Shown here piece by piece: positions 16,831 through 24,865 of a DNA stretch of 64,000 nt; position 1 is the stretch's first letter; every line of letters begins with the position of its first letter. Position numbers and translations under genes: made by a program. The DNA is from Sphingopyxis fribergensis. Its GTDB lineage: Bacteria; Pseudomonadota; Alphaproteobacteria; Sphingomonadales; Sphingomonadaceae. The DNA lies in NCBI RefSeq assembly GCF_000803645.1, contig NZ_CP009122.1:1278501-1342500 (forward strand), read 5' to 3'. Under the pieces are notes generated by a model. The model was not told the DNA's origin. It saw nothing but the letters and a program-made list of their open reading frames with translations, and searched no databases.

Positions 16831-17733
16831 ATGTTGAAAAATCGGACAGTGGAAATGGTCGAGGTCGGCCCGCGCGATGGTTTGCAGAATGAGACGAGGA
16901 TCGTCTCGACGGCCGACAAACTCGCGCTGATCCATCGCGCGATCGACTTTGGCGTCCGCCGCATCGAGGTGACGAGCTTCGTCAACCCGAAGAAGGTGCC
17001 GCAGCTTGCCGACGCCGAGGATCTTGTCGCGATGCTGCCCGATCGCGGCGATGTGACCTATATCGGCCTTGTCCTAAACCGCCGCGGCGCCGAGCGCGCG
17101 CTCGCCACGGGCCGGATCGACGAACTCGGCGCGGTGTGCGTGACCAGCGACAGCTTCGGCATCCGGAACCAAGGACAAAATTCAGACGAATCGCTCGCCG
17201 CCGCGATGGAGATTGTGGCGCTGGCGAAAGCGGCGGGGCGCGGTGGGCAGATCACCATCGCCACCGCCTTCGGTTGCCCGTTCGAGGGCGAAATCGCGAT
17301 CGATCGTGTCGTCGAGATGGCGAAGCGCGCCGCCGATGCTTCCCCCCGCGAAATCGCGTTGGCCGACACGATCGGCGTCGGCGTGCCCGCACGGGTTTCG
17401 GAGATGGTCGGTCGCGTGCGCGAGGCGGTCGGCGACCTGCCGGTGCGTGTCCATTTCCACAACACACGCGGCACCGGCATCGCCAATGTCTGGGCGGCGG
17501 TGAACGAAGGCGCGGCGACGGTCGATGCGTCGCTCGGCGGGCTCGGCGGTTGCCCGTTTGCGCCCGGCGCAGCGGGTAATGTCGCGACCGAGGACGTGAT
17601 CTATATGCTCGAAAAGAGCGGCGTAGAAACAGGTATCGCGTTGCCGCAGGTCGTCGAGGCGGCGGGATGGCTTGCTGGCGTCATGGGACGTGCCTTGCCA
17701 GCGATGGTCAGCAAAGCGCCGGCCTTCCCCTAA
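16831..17733 (+). CDS. Hydroxymethylglutaryl-CoA lyase-like retro-aldolase
   Basis: The 300-residue TIM-barrel enzyme carries all key HMG-CoA lyase residues: R15-D16 in EVGPRDGLQNE, the metal ligands H208 and H210 in VHFHNTRG, the catalytic C241 in GGLGGCPFAPGAAGN and N250. The Cys-Asn spacing equals that of the human enzyme. It should cleave a 3-hydroxy-3-methylacyl-CoA-type thioester to acetyl-CoA plus a keto acid. Leucine-pathway partners (methylcrotonyl-CoA carboxylase, isovaleryl-CoA dehydrogenase) are not adjacent, so the true substrate may be a longer or cyclic analogue produced by this island. Its end overlaps the convergent DMT gene by four bases. Confidence 0.92.
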   Translation: MLKNRTVEMVEVGPRDGLQNETRIVSTADKLALIHRAIDFGVRRIEVTSFVNPKKVPQLADAEDLVAMLPDRGDVTYIGLVLNRRGAERALATGRIDELGAVCVTSDSFGIRNQGQNSDESLAAAMEIVALAKAAGRGGQITIATAFGCPFEGEIAIDRVVEMAKRAADASPREIALADTIGVGVPARVSEMVGRVREAVGDLPVRVHFHNTRGTGIANVWAAVNEGAATVDASLGGLGGCPFAPGAAGNVATEDVIYMLEKSGVETGIALPQVVEAAGWLAGVMGRALPAMVSKAPAFP

Positions 17734-18641
17734 AAGGTCGCGAGCAGCGCCATCATGACGCCGCCGACGACGAGCAGCAGCCCGACGATCTCGTGCCAGC
17801 GCACCGGCTCGCGCAGATAGAAATGCGCAAAGCCGATCGTGAAGATGACCTCGACCTGCCCGACGATCCGCACAAGCGCGGCAGGCGCGGCCGCAAAGCC
17901 GATATACCAGCACGCCGAACCCAGCGCCGACAGCAGCCCGACCTGACTCGACGTTCGCCATTGCCGGCACACGGCGCGCAGCGTGTCGCGGTCGCGCACG
18001 CTGACCCATGCCAGATGCAGCGCGGTCTGGGTCGCCATCACCACGACGAGCGTGATGAGCGCCGAACCGATGAGGTCGACACCATCCAGTTCGGCGGTCG
18101 CGAGCTTCACCGCGATCGCCGCGAGCGCGAACATCGATCCCGCGCCGAGCCCGCACAGCGCCGCGGGCTGACCGAGCGCGCGCCATATCTCGCGCCATGA
18201 AACCCCGCGTCCGGCAAGCGCGAGCATGAGCACGCCCGCGACCCCCGCGACGATGCCGATCCATGCCAGCAGGGGCAGTCGCTCGCCGAGGAACAGCGCG
18301 GTGACGAGCGCGGCCTGCACCGCTTCGGTCTTTGAAAAGGCGGTGCCGACGACGAACCCGCGATGTCCGAACGCCATGATGAGCAGGATCGTCCCCGCCA
18401 TCTGCGTGATCGCTCCGGCGAACGCGAACGCAGCGAAGCCGGCGCCGAAGACAGGTATCGCCTCGCGCTGGACCGTCAGCCAGATGCCCGCAAAAACGAA
18501 AGCGAAGGGGACGCCGTAAAGATAGCGCACCAGTCCCGCGCCGCTGATGCTCAGCTCGGCGCGGAGGCGCTGTTGCAGCGCGGTTCGCCACGCCTGGAAC
18601 AAGCCGCCCAACAGCGATGCGGGAAGCCAGATCGGGTTCAT
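17730..18641 (-). CDS. EamA/DMT-superfamily transporter
   Basis: The 303-residue integral membrane protein has about ten hydrophobic helices arranged as two EamA repeats; the second half includes GLLSALGSACWYIGFAAAPAALVRIVGQVEVIFT and a C-terminal LREPVRWHEIVGLLLVVGG, the usual DMT end. The start ATG has GGGAAGAAG before it; a longer frame reaches into the promoter. Members export or import metabolites such as amino acids or organic acids. It is divergent from the acyl-CoA dehydrogenase at 18873 with the operator at 18711 between them, suggesting coregulation with the pathway. Confidence 0.9.
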   Translation of the reverse strand: MNPIWLPASLLGGLFQAWRTALQQRLRAELSISGAGLVRYLYGVPFAFVFAGIWLTVQREAIPVFGAGFAAFAFAGAITQMAGTILLIMAFGHRGFVVGTAFSKTEAVQAALVTALFLGERLPLLAWIGIVAGVAGVLMLALAGRGVSWREIWRALGQPAALCGLGAGSMFALAAIAVKLATAELDGVDLIGSALITLVVVMATQTALHLAWVSVRDRDTLRAVCRQWRTSSQVGLLSALGSACWYIGFAAAPAALVRIVGQVEVIFTIGFAHFYLREPVRWHEIVGLLLVVGGVMMALLATF

Positions 18642-18710
18642 CCGCTTCTTCCCTCCCGCATTTTGTTGTCGACTCGCGCCATGCTGTCCATGCCGCCCCA
18701 TGCAATAGTT

Positions 18711-18726
18711 TTATTACTAAGTATAT
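18711..18726. promoter_or_regulatory. Putative operator, copy E of island-wide motif
   Basis: TTATTACTAAGTATAT shares the ten-base CTAAGTATA half (with copy D reversed) and ACTAAG with copy B. It lies in the 231-bp gap between the divergent DMT transporter and acyl-CoA dehydrogenase 1. The other half-site is poorly conserved. Confidence 0.5.
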
Positions 18727-18825
18727 GGGGCCATCGGCGGCCGTCGCCACGCGCGTTTCCGACCTGCCACTCCAATCAGCTAGACCAATTGCCGGGCGCA
18801 TTGCAGGAAAGGCGCCGGAGAGCAA

Positions 18826-18873
18826 ATGACGCACAATTATGCAAATGCACGCCGCGCTCGGCGGGCGATCTGA
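18826..18873 (+). CDS. Possible 15-codon leader ORF before acyl-CoA dehydrogenase 1
   Basis: An ATG preceded by GGAGAG at a good spacing opens a 15-residue frame (MTHNYANARRARRAI). Its TGA stop shares its last base with the ATG of the dehydrogenase (TGATG). The dehydrogenase start itself has no clear Shine-Dalgarno sequence, so translation may depend on this leader through coupling. Equally it may be chance or mark a mis-set start. Confidence 0.3.
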   Translation: MTHNYANARRARRAI

Positions 18874-19895
18874 TGGCCGACCTCGATCTCCCGCTTCGGG
18901 GCGAGCAACGGATGCTGCGCGACAGCGTCCAGCGTTTCCTGGCCGACACGGCCCGGCCCACGTGGTGCGACCTGTCCGAATCGCTCGGTCTTGCCGGCAT
19001 CGCTTTGCCCGAGAATATTGGCGGTTTCGGCGGCGGTGCGATCGATATCGCGCTGGTCATGGGCGAACTCGGGCCTGCGCTGGCCGGTGCCGACTGGCTC
19101 TCGCACGCCGCAGCTACGATGCTGCTTGCACGCGCGGCACCCGCCCATCCCGACCAGCCGGAGCTTGCCGCGGGCCGCAAGCGCATCGCGATCGTCTGTG
19201 CGGCATCGACGGCCGCGATGCCGATCGTCGATGACGGGACAGTTCGTGGCAGTGCGGCGCTCGTCGCCGGCGGCGCCGAGGCCGATCTGTTCCTGCTTGC
19301 CGACCGCGACCTGTTGTTCCTCTTTCCCGCCGACGGCGCAAAGGTCGAACAGCGGCATCGCATCATGCACGACGGCAGCGTCTCGGCCGACCTCGCCTTC
19401 ACGCTCAAGCCCGGCGATGCCGCGCTTCTGGCGAGCGGTGACGACGCGCGCGCGCTGGTCGATTATGCGAACGATCTGATCTTCGCGGGACGCTGTGCCG
19501 AAGCGGTGGGCTTGATGCAGCGCATGATCGTCGACAGCATCGACTATCTCGGTCAGCGTAAGCAGTTCGGCACCGCGATCGGCCGCTTTCAGTCACTCCG
19601 CCACCGCGCCGCCGACATGCAGCTCGCCGCAATGAAGGCGGCCGCGCTGACCGAGGAAGCGATCCTTGCGGTCGATCAGGGACGTGCCGACCGCGCGCAG
19701 GCGGTCAGCGCGGCATGCATCGAGGTTGGCGATGCAGTAAGGATCGTTGGAGAAAGCGCGGTGCAGATCCATGGCGCCATGGGCCTCACCGAGGAACTGA
19801 GCCTTGGTGGTCATTTCAAGCGAGCGCTGGCAATCGCCGCGGCGTTCGGGCCCCGCGCCGATCACCTCGCGCGTTTTTCCAGCACAGCGTCCTAG
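18873..19895 (+). CDS. Acyl-CoA dehydrogenase 1 (FadE-like, short form)
   Basis: The 340-residue protein is shorter than the usual 380 or so. It has the N-terminal helical domain (LRGEQRMLRDSVQRFLADTA, GLAGIALPENIGGFGGG), a shortened and divergent middle domain, and the C-terminal four-helix domain with YLGQRKQFGTAIGRFQSLRHRAADM and HGAMGLTEELSLGGHFKRA. The middle FAD/substrate motifs are weak. This pattern is typical of the non-catalytic or complementary subunit of heteromeric acyl-CoA dehydrogenases, as in steroid side-chain degradation (FadE28/FadE29 type). Its partner is probably dehydrogenase 2, encoded convergently with a four-base overlap. Confidence 0.88.
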   Translation: MADLDLPLRGEQRMLRDSVQRFLADTARPTWCDLSESLGLAGIALPENIGGFGGGAIDIALVMGELGPALAGADWLSHAAATMLLARAAPAHPDQPELAAGRKRIAIVCAASTAAMPIVDDGTVRGSAALVAGGAEADLFLLADRDLLFLFPADGAKVEQRHRIMHDGSVSADLAFTLKPGDAALLASGDDARALVDYANDLIFAGRCAEAVGLMQRMIVDSIDYLGQRKQFGTAIGRFQSLRHRAADMQLAAMKAAALTEEAILAVDQGRADRAQAVSAACIEVGDAVRIVGESAVQIHGAMGLTEELSLGGHFKRALAIAAAFGPRADHLARFSSTAS

Positions 19896-21022
19896 CCGAG
19901 CATCGTCCGCGCGATCAGATCGCGCTGTATCTCGTTCGACCCGGCGTAGATGGTCGCGGCGCGGTCGTTGAGATAACGCGGCACCGCAACCGCGAGGTCG
20001 GCGGGCGTCTGCCCGTCGGTATCGGCCCATGCGGCATAGCCCGCGACTTCGCACGCCAGCGTGTCAATGCGCTGCGCCGCCTCGGTCCCCAGTACCTTCA
20101 GTGCCGATGCATAAAGCGCCGCGCTGCCGCCGACGCCGCGCATCGCCTTGAGTTCGAGCGCCTGCAAGGCCTTTAGCGTCACCGCCTCGCGGTCGAGCTG
20201 CGCGCGCAGCACCGGATTGACATTGTCGTGGGCGCGCAGCCGTTCGAGACGCCCGATCAGCCCCGGCGCATATTTGCCGCCGCGCTCAAAGGTCAGCAGA
20301 TGCTTGGCGACCGACCAGCCCTCATTCTCGCCGCCGAGCCGGTTCGCTTGCGGCACGCGGACATCGTCGAAAAAAACCTGGTTGAACTCATGGTCGCCGG
20401 CGAGCGTGCGGATCGGTTCGATGCTGATTCCCGGCGCCACCATGTCGAGCAAAAGGAAGCTGATCCCCGCCTGCGGTTTGCCCTCGTTCGATGTGCGGAC
20501 GAGCGCGAACATGCGATTCGCGAAATGTGCGTGCGTCGTCCAGATCTTCGAGCCGTTAAGGATATAATCCGCGCCATCCGGGGTCGCGCGCAGCTGGAGC
20601 GCAGCGAGGTCGGACCCCGCGCCGGGCTCCGAAAAACCCTGACACCAATAATCCTCGCCCGACAGGATGCGCGGCAGATAATGCGCGCGTTGTTCGGGGC
20701 TGCCATAATGCATGATTACCGGGGCGACCATCTTTAGCCCCATCGGCGCGAGGTTCGGCGCGCCGGCCCGTGCGCATTCGGCGGCGAAGACATAGCGCTC
20801 GATCTCGCTCCAGCCCGGGCCGCCATATTCGGCCGGCCAATCGGGTGCCGCCCAGCCTTTGGCATGGAGAATGCGTTGCCAAGGCAGCGACACGGCGGGA
20901 TCGACGAAAACGCTCGTCGCGCGCGCTGCCGCACGGCGGATGTCGCCGGGAAGATGCGCCGCGAGAAAGGCGCGAACCTCTTCGCGAAAGGCAGTGAGTG
21001 CAGGGTCGTTCAGCATGTCCAT
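19892..21022 (-). CDS. Acyl-CoA dehydrogenase 2 (FadE-like)
   Basis: The 376-residue protein has the complete acyl-CoA dehydrogenase layout. The FAD/substrate motif WCQGFSEPGAGSDLA is at about 126-140, followed by NGSKIWTTHAHFA, and the C-terminus carries IYAGSNEIQRDLIARTMLG. At the place where MCAD/SCAD enzymes have the catalytic Glu (YEG), this protein has Ala (YAG), a feature of the larger-substrate FadE group whose base is elsewhere or in a partner chain. The ATG at 21022 is preferred to an upstream valine-rich extension. It oxidises an acyl-CoA to the enoyl-CoA using FAD, passing electrons to ETF. Confidence 0.92.
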   Translation of the reverse strand: MDMLNDPALTAFREEVRAFLAAHLPGDIRRAAARATSVFVDPAVSLPWQRILHAKGWAAPDWPAEYGGPGWSEIERYVFAAECARAGAPNLAPMGLKMVAPVIMHYGSPEQRAHYLPRILSGEDYWCQGFSEPGAGSDLAALQLRATPDGADYILNGSKIWTTHAHFANRMFALVRTSNEGKPQAGISFLLLDMVAPGISIEPIRTLAGDHEFNQVFFDDVRVPQANRLGGENEGWSVAKHLLTFERGGKYAPGLIGRLERLRAHDNVNPVLRAQLDREAVTLKALQALELKAMRGVGGSAALYASALKVLGTEAAQRIDTLACEVAGYAAWADTDGQTPADLAVAVPRYLNDRAATIYAGSNEIQRDLIARTMLG

Positions 21023-21071
21023 GCGCCGGATTTGTACGCCGCCACCGGGCGAAACCAAGCTGGCACCTGCA

Positions 21072-21821
21072 TCAGGCAGCGCGCGCGCCGACGAAGCCGA
21101 GCCCCGCGGCGATCTGGATCGACTGCGCGCGGCCCGTCGCGCCGAGCTTCGCCGATGCGTTGCGCAGGTGGAAGCGCACCGTCGACACCGACAGTGACAA
21201 GATGATTCCGATCTCGCCGTCGGTCTTGCCCGCGGCCGCCCAGCGCAGGCATTGCACCTCGCGCCGCGTCAGCGTTTGCGGAACCGTAGCGTTGCGCGGC
21301 CGCCCGCGCGCCTCATTGTGCGTCGCGACAAGTTTGAGCGCGAGGTTGTGCAGGTCGCCGGCATGGTCGTTGAACAAGGCTTCGACCCCGACGGGCTCGC
21401 GCGAGCACCAGAAGACCGCGCCGACCAGCCCGCGCGGCAGATGCACCGGCGCGATGATCGCTTCGCCGAAATTGGACGTGTTCCTCGCCTGCGAACAGTC
21501 CACTTCGTCGAGCAGCCCGGTCGGTCGCCACGTACCGAGATGTCCGTCGCTGTAATAAAAGGGCTCCGCGACAAGCCGCGCTGCGGTGAGAAAGGCGATG
21601 TGCAGCGCCAGCTTGCGATCGCGCCAATAGGCATAATCGGGGTCGATCCAGCGAAAGCTCGTCTCAGCATAAGGGCGGCCTTCGGCGTCGCTCATCGGTT
21701 CGGGGTCGCCAAGATCCGCCTGGGCGGCGACATAGGGGAGGCCGATCGCGTCGCCCGCCGCTTGCACGGCGGCGATCAGCCCCGGCATTTCGGTCCAGCA
21801 TTCGGCCCTCTCGTCGATCAC
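21072..21821 (-). CDS. LuxR-family transcriptional regulator
   Basis: The 249-residue protein has a C-terminal LuxR/GerE helix-turn-helix (LTRREVQCLRWAAAGKTDGE, then VSTVRFHLRNASAKLGATGR) and an N-terminal GAF/autoinducer-binding-like domain of about 170 residues. A GTG start is chosen because GGAGGAA stands seven bases before it; the first internal ATG lies 33 bases later and lacks a good site. No luxI-like synthase is in the window, so it would be a LuxR solo answering an acyl-homoserine lactone or another small molecule. It is divergent from TBDT 2, with a 16-bp perfect inverted repeat between them, so it most likely controls that receptor. Confidence 0.88.
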   Translation of the reverse strand: MIDERAECWTEMPGLIAAVQAAGDAIGLPYVAAQADLGDPEPMSDAEGRPYAETSFRWIDPDYAYWRDRKLALHIAFLTAARLVAEPFYYSDGHLGTWRPTGLLDEVDCSQARNTSNFGEAIIAPVHLPRGLVGAVFWCSREPVGVEALFNDHAGDLHNLALKLVATHNEARGRPRNATVPQTLTRREVQCLRWAAAGKTDGEIGIILSLSVSTVRFHLRNASAKLGATGRAQSIQIAAGLGFVGARAA

Positions 21822-21840
21822 GCTCTGGTTCCTCCGCTCC

Positions 21841-21856
21841 CTGACACAGGTGTCAG
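21841..21856. promoter_or_regulatory. Perfect inverted repeat between luxR-type gene and TBDT 2
   Basis: CTGACAC-AG-GTGTCAG is a perfect 7+2+7 palindrome, 20 bp upstream of the LuxR start and 100 bp upstream of TBDT 2. Its size and symmetry fit a LuxR-type dimer site. It is the only strong palindrome in this gap. Confidence 0.65.
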
Positions 21857-21956
21857 CTTGTCCACCCGGCCGCAATTCTATGTTCTGGCATGGTCCGGCT
21901 TCCCGCGACGCTCGCATAAAGACGAGCCCCGCGGCAAGCCGTTTGAGGGAGGATGG

Positions 21957-24410
21957 ATGATGAAGGCAATGCGTATTTTCCTGGTCGCGGGCTCGGCGAT
22001 GGGCCTCGCACTGGCGGTGCCGGCGTCCGCCGCAGAGGAAGCACCGGCAGATACGGTCGCGGCGGAAGGCGACATCATCGTCACCGCTCAGCGTCGCGCC
22101 GAATCGATGAACGACGTCGGCATGGCGATCCAGGCGGTCGACGACGCAACGCTGGGAAATCTGCGCGTCACGGACATGCGCGACCTGACAACGGTGGCGC
22201 CGAGCTTCACCGTTTCGCAAAGCTATCAGGGCGTACCGACCTATACGCTGCGCGGGATCGGCTTCAACACGATCAACCTCTCCTCGACCTCGACCGTCGG
22301 TACTTATGTCGACGAGGTCGCTTATGCCTATCCCATCATGAACACCGGGCCGGTGATGGACCTCGAACGCGTCGAAGTGCTCAAGGGGCCGCAGGGCACG
22401 CTCTATGGCCGCAACACGACCGCCGGGCTGATCAACTTCATCACCGCCAAGCCGACCGACAGCTTCGAGGGCAGCATCAAGGCCGATCTCGGCAATTACC
22501 AGACGTACAATATCGGCGGCCATCTCTCGGGCCCTCTGGGCGAGGGCATCGCGGCGCGCATCGCCTTCCGCAGCGAGAATAGCGACAAGGGCTGGCAGGT
22601 GAGCAACACGCGCGGCGAACGGCTCGGCGAGGTCGAGAAATATGGCGTGCGCGCGTCGCTCGCGATCGATCCGGCGTCGGGCACGCATTTCGACCTGTCG
22701 GTCACATATTGGCGCAACAAGTCGGACACCGTTGCGGGGCAGGGGATCGGTTTCACCCCCGCAACCGATCTGGCGACGGGCACCAGCAATTCGCGCTTTT
22801 TCAACGCGCCGGGGCTGGGGGCTTATCTCGCCAACAATTTCCCGACCAAGGCGAGCCAGGCCGACTGGGCGCCCGAGGCTGGACGGTCTGCCGATATCGG
22901 GACGGGGCTCGGTCTCGACGGGCCGCTTGCCGAAGACAACCGCTTCTGGGGATTGAAGCTGCGCTGGGATCAGGATCTGGGGGAGACGATGAAGCTCGTT
23001 TCGCTCACCAGCTACAATGACTTCAAGCGCGACGCGCTCTCCGACTGGAGCGGGGCGCCGTTCGAAATCCTCCTCCAGAACACCGTCGGGCGGATCAAGA
23101 GCTTCGCGCAGGAACTGCATGTCGAGGGCGAGGCCGGTTCGGTGAACTGGCTCGTCGGCGCCTATTACGCCAACGATCGCATCATCGACTCCAACCGCAC
23201 TTTGCTTGGTCAGAATGCCAATGTCGGGCTGATCCGGGGCGCGGGGGTGCCGCTGCTCGCGAGCCCGATCTTCAACTCGGGCGGCTACACGCCGCTCGAA
23301 CTCAGCCAAGCGTTCCGCACCTATGAGGATTTCGGCCGCATCCGCACCAAGACCTGGAGCGTCTTCGGCAATGCCGATGCCGAGCTGACCGACCAGCTGA
23401 AGCTGACCGTCGGCGTGCGCTACACCGAGGACGAGCAAGGCTACAATGGCTGTTCGCGCGACTTCAATGGCAATATGCTGCCCAACGTCAATGTCGTGAA
23501 CCGCGCGCTCTACCTGCAAACATACGGCGTGCTCGCGCCGCCGATTTCAGAGGGGCAGTGCAATAGCTTCGATCCCGCAACCGGCACGTTCGGCGAGGTG
23601 CGGTCGGCGCTCAAGGAAGACAATGTCGCGTGGCGCGTCGCGCTCGACTGGTCGCCGAACGACGATACTTTGCTCTATGCGTCGGTCTCGCGCGGTTACA
23701 AGTCCGGGACGACGCCGATCAACGCGGCGAACCTTGCGCGCCAGAATGCGCCGGTGAAGCAGGAGAAGCTGACCGCTTACGAAGTGGGTGTGAAGGCGAC
23801 GCTCGCCGACCGTGCGGTGCAGGCCAATCTGTCGGCCTTTTACTATGATTATCGCGACAAGCAGATCAGCACCTATTTCGCCGACCCGATCTACACCGCG
23901 CTCTCGCGCCTCGATAACGTCCCCGACAGCGAGGCCTATGGCGTCGAGGGCGAGCTGACGATCCGCCCCGCGGCCGGGCTGACGATCGCGGCCAACGCGC
24001 TCTATCTGAAAACGCGGATCAACGACTATAACGGCACCAATGCCGCGGGGCAGCCCGAGAATTTCGACGGTGCCGAGTTCATCTACAGCCCGAAATTCCA
24101 AGGCAGTTTGACGCTCTCCTATGACACACCGGTAACCGAGACCGTCAACCTGACGGGCGCGATCAGCGCGCGTTACCAGAGCAAGTCGAACACGATCTTC
24201 GAGGATCTCGATCTATACAAGGTCGACGCCTATGGCACCGTCAACGCCAGCCTGGGCCTGAAAGACGAGAGCGGCTGGTCGGTGTCGCTGTGGGCGAAGA
24301 ACCTCTTCGACAAATATTATTGGTCGGCGGTCGCGAGCAACGCCAACGTCGTCGTGCGCTTCGCTAACCAGCCGCGAACCTATGGCCTAACGATGGGTTA
24401 TGAATTTTGA
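21957..24410 (+). CDS. TonB-dependent outer-membrane receptor (TBDT 2)
   Basis: The 817-residue precursor starts MMKAMRIFLVAGSAMGLALA, a signal peptide cleaved after VPASAA. The TonB box and plug follow (DIIVTAQRRAESMNDVG, then VEVLKGPQGTLYGRNT) and the C-terminus ends with Phe. GAGGGAGG precedes a tandem ATG pair at 21957 and 21960; either may be used. A longer open frame to the left overlaps the luxR gene and is not real. Directly after the stop lies the ruined MpaB-type oxygenase gene, so receptor and oxygenase may once have formed an operon. The substrate is unknown. Confidence 0.95.
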   Translation: MMKAMRIFLVAGSAMGLALAVPASAAEEAPADTVAAEGDIIVTAQRRAESMNDVGMAIQAVDDATLGNLRVTDMRDLTTVAPSFTVSQSYQGVPTYTLRGIGFNTINLSSTSTVGTYVDEVAYAYPIMNTGPVMDLERVEVLKGPQGTLYGRNTTAGLINFITAKPTDSFEGSIKADLGNYQTYNIGGHLSGPLGEGIAARIAFRSENSDKGWQVSNTRGERLGEVEKYGVRASLAIDPASGTHFDLSVTYWRNKSDTVAGQGIGFTPATDLATGTSNSRFFNAPGLGAYLANNFPTKASQADWAPEAGRSADIGTGLGLDGPLAEDNRFWGLKLRWDQDLGETMKLVSLTSYNDFKRDALSDWSGAPFEILLQNTVGRIKSFAQELHVEGEAGSVNWLVGAYYANDRIIDSNRTLLGQNANVGLIRGAGVPLLASPIFNSGGYTPLELSQAFRTYEDFGRIRTKTWSVFGNADAELTDQLKLTVGVRYTEDEQGYNGCSRDFNGNMLPNVNVVNRALYLQTYGVLAPPISEGQCNSFDPATGTFGEVRSALKEDNVAWRVALDWSPNDDTLLYASVSRGYKSGTTPINAANLARQNAPVKQEKLTAYEVGVKATLADRAVQANLSAFYYDYRDKQISTYFADPIYTALSRLDNVPDSEAYGVEGELTIRPAAGLTIAANALYLKTRINDYNGTNAAGQPENFDGAEFIYSPKFQGSLTLSYDTPVTETVNLTGAISARYQSKSNTIFEDLDLYKVDAYGTVNASLGLKDESGWSVSLWAKNLFDKYYWSAVASNANVVVRFANQPRTYGLTMGYEF

Positions 24411-24423
24411 GGAGAAAAGCGGC

Positions 24424-24865
24424 GTGGCGCGCTTGCCGATGCAGGATGAAAATCTCGGGACGGCGATCGATTTCGCCGGGCCCATCGGCAAGCCCGCGCT
24501 GCTTGCCCCGACAACGTCCAGTGGCGCCTGTACAAGAACCCGATCGCACTCGGCATCGGGGGCATCGCCGCGGTGCTGCTCGAATTCGCCGAGCCGCGCA
24601 CCGGGTCGGGCGTGTGGGATCATTCGACCTACAAGGCCGATCCGATTGGTGTCGCTGCTGCCCGATCATATCTGCCGCAAGCTCGACCTCGGCCCGCGCT
24701 ATGACCTGACGCGGCTCGATCGCACCGCGCTGCGTATCGCCGGCCGGCTCGCCGATCGCCACATCGATCGCGCGGCGTCGCATTGTCAGGCGAGCGTCCG
24801 GCCTGCCGCATGATTTCCTGTTCAAGTCACCCGCCGAACAGCGGCGGCTTTTTGCGGCCGCTTAG
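24424..24865 (+). pseudogene. MpaB-like/DUF2236 oxygenase remnant
   Basis: Three pieces of an MpaB/DUF2236 protein can be read in different frames. The first begins at a GTG after GGAGAA and runs to PIGKPALLAP. A one-base loss then shifts to DNVQWRLYKNPIALG, followed by IAAVLLEFAEPR and GVWDHSTYKADPI. A large internal gap, about 130 codons from the usual 270-300, is followed by LLPDHICRKLDL and IAGRLADRHIDRA, and another shift gives LPHDFLFKSPAEQRRLF before the stop. Frame changes plus the missing middle, which would hold the haem-ligand region, make the gene non-functional. The family includes rubber oxygenase-related and fungal MpaB proteins. Confidence 0.8.

Noticed and set aside
16831..17733. 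Leucine degradation operon
   Set aside because: No methylcrotonyl-CoA carboxylase subunits or isovaleryl-CoA dehydrogenase are adjacent, and the operator links the gene to the island instead.
21072..21821. LuxR as the regulator of the CTAAGTAT operators
   Set aside because: Its own gap contains a GC-containing palindrome of different sequence and no CTAAGTAT element.
21252..21956. N-terminal extension of TBDT 2 by 235 codons
   Set aside because: It overlaps the luxR-type gene on the other strand, lacks a signal peptide at the start and ignores the GAGGGAGG site before the real start.
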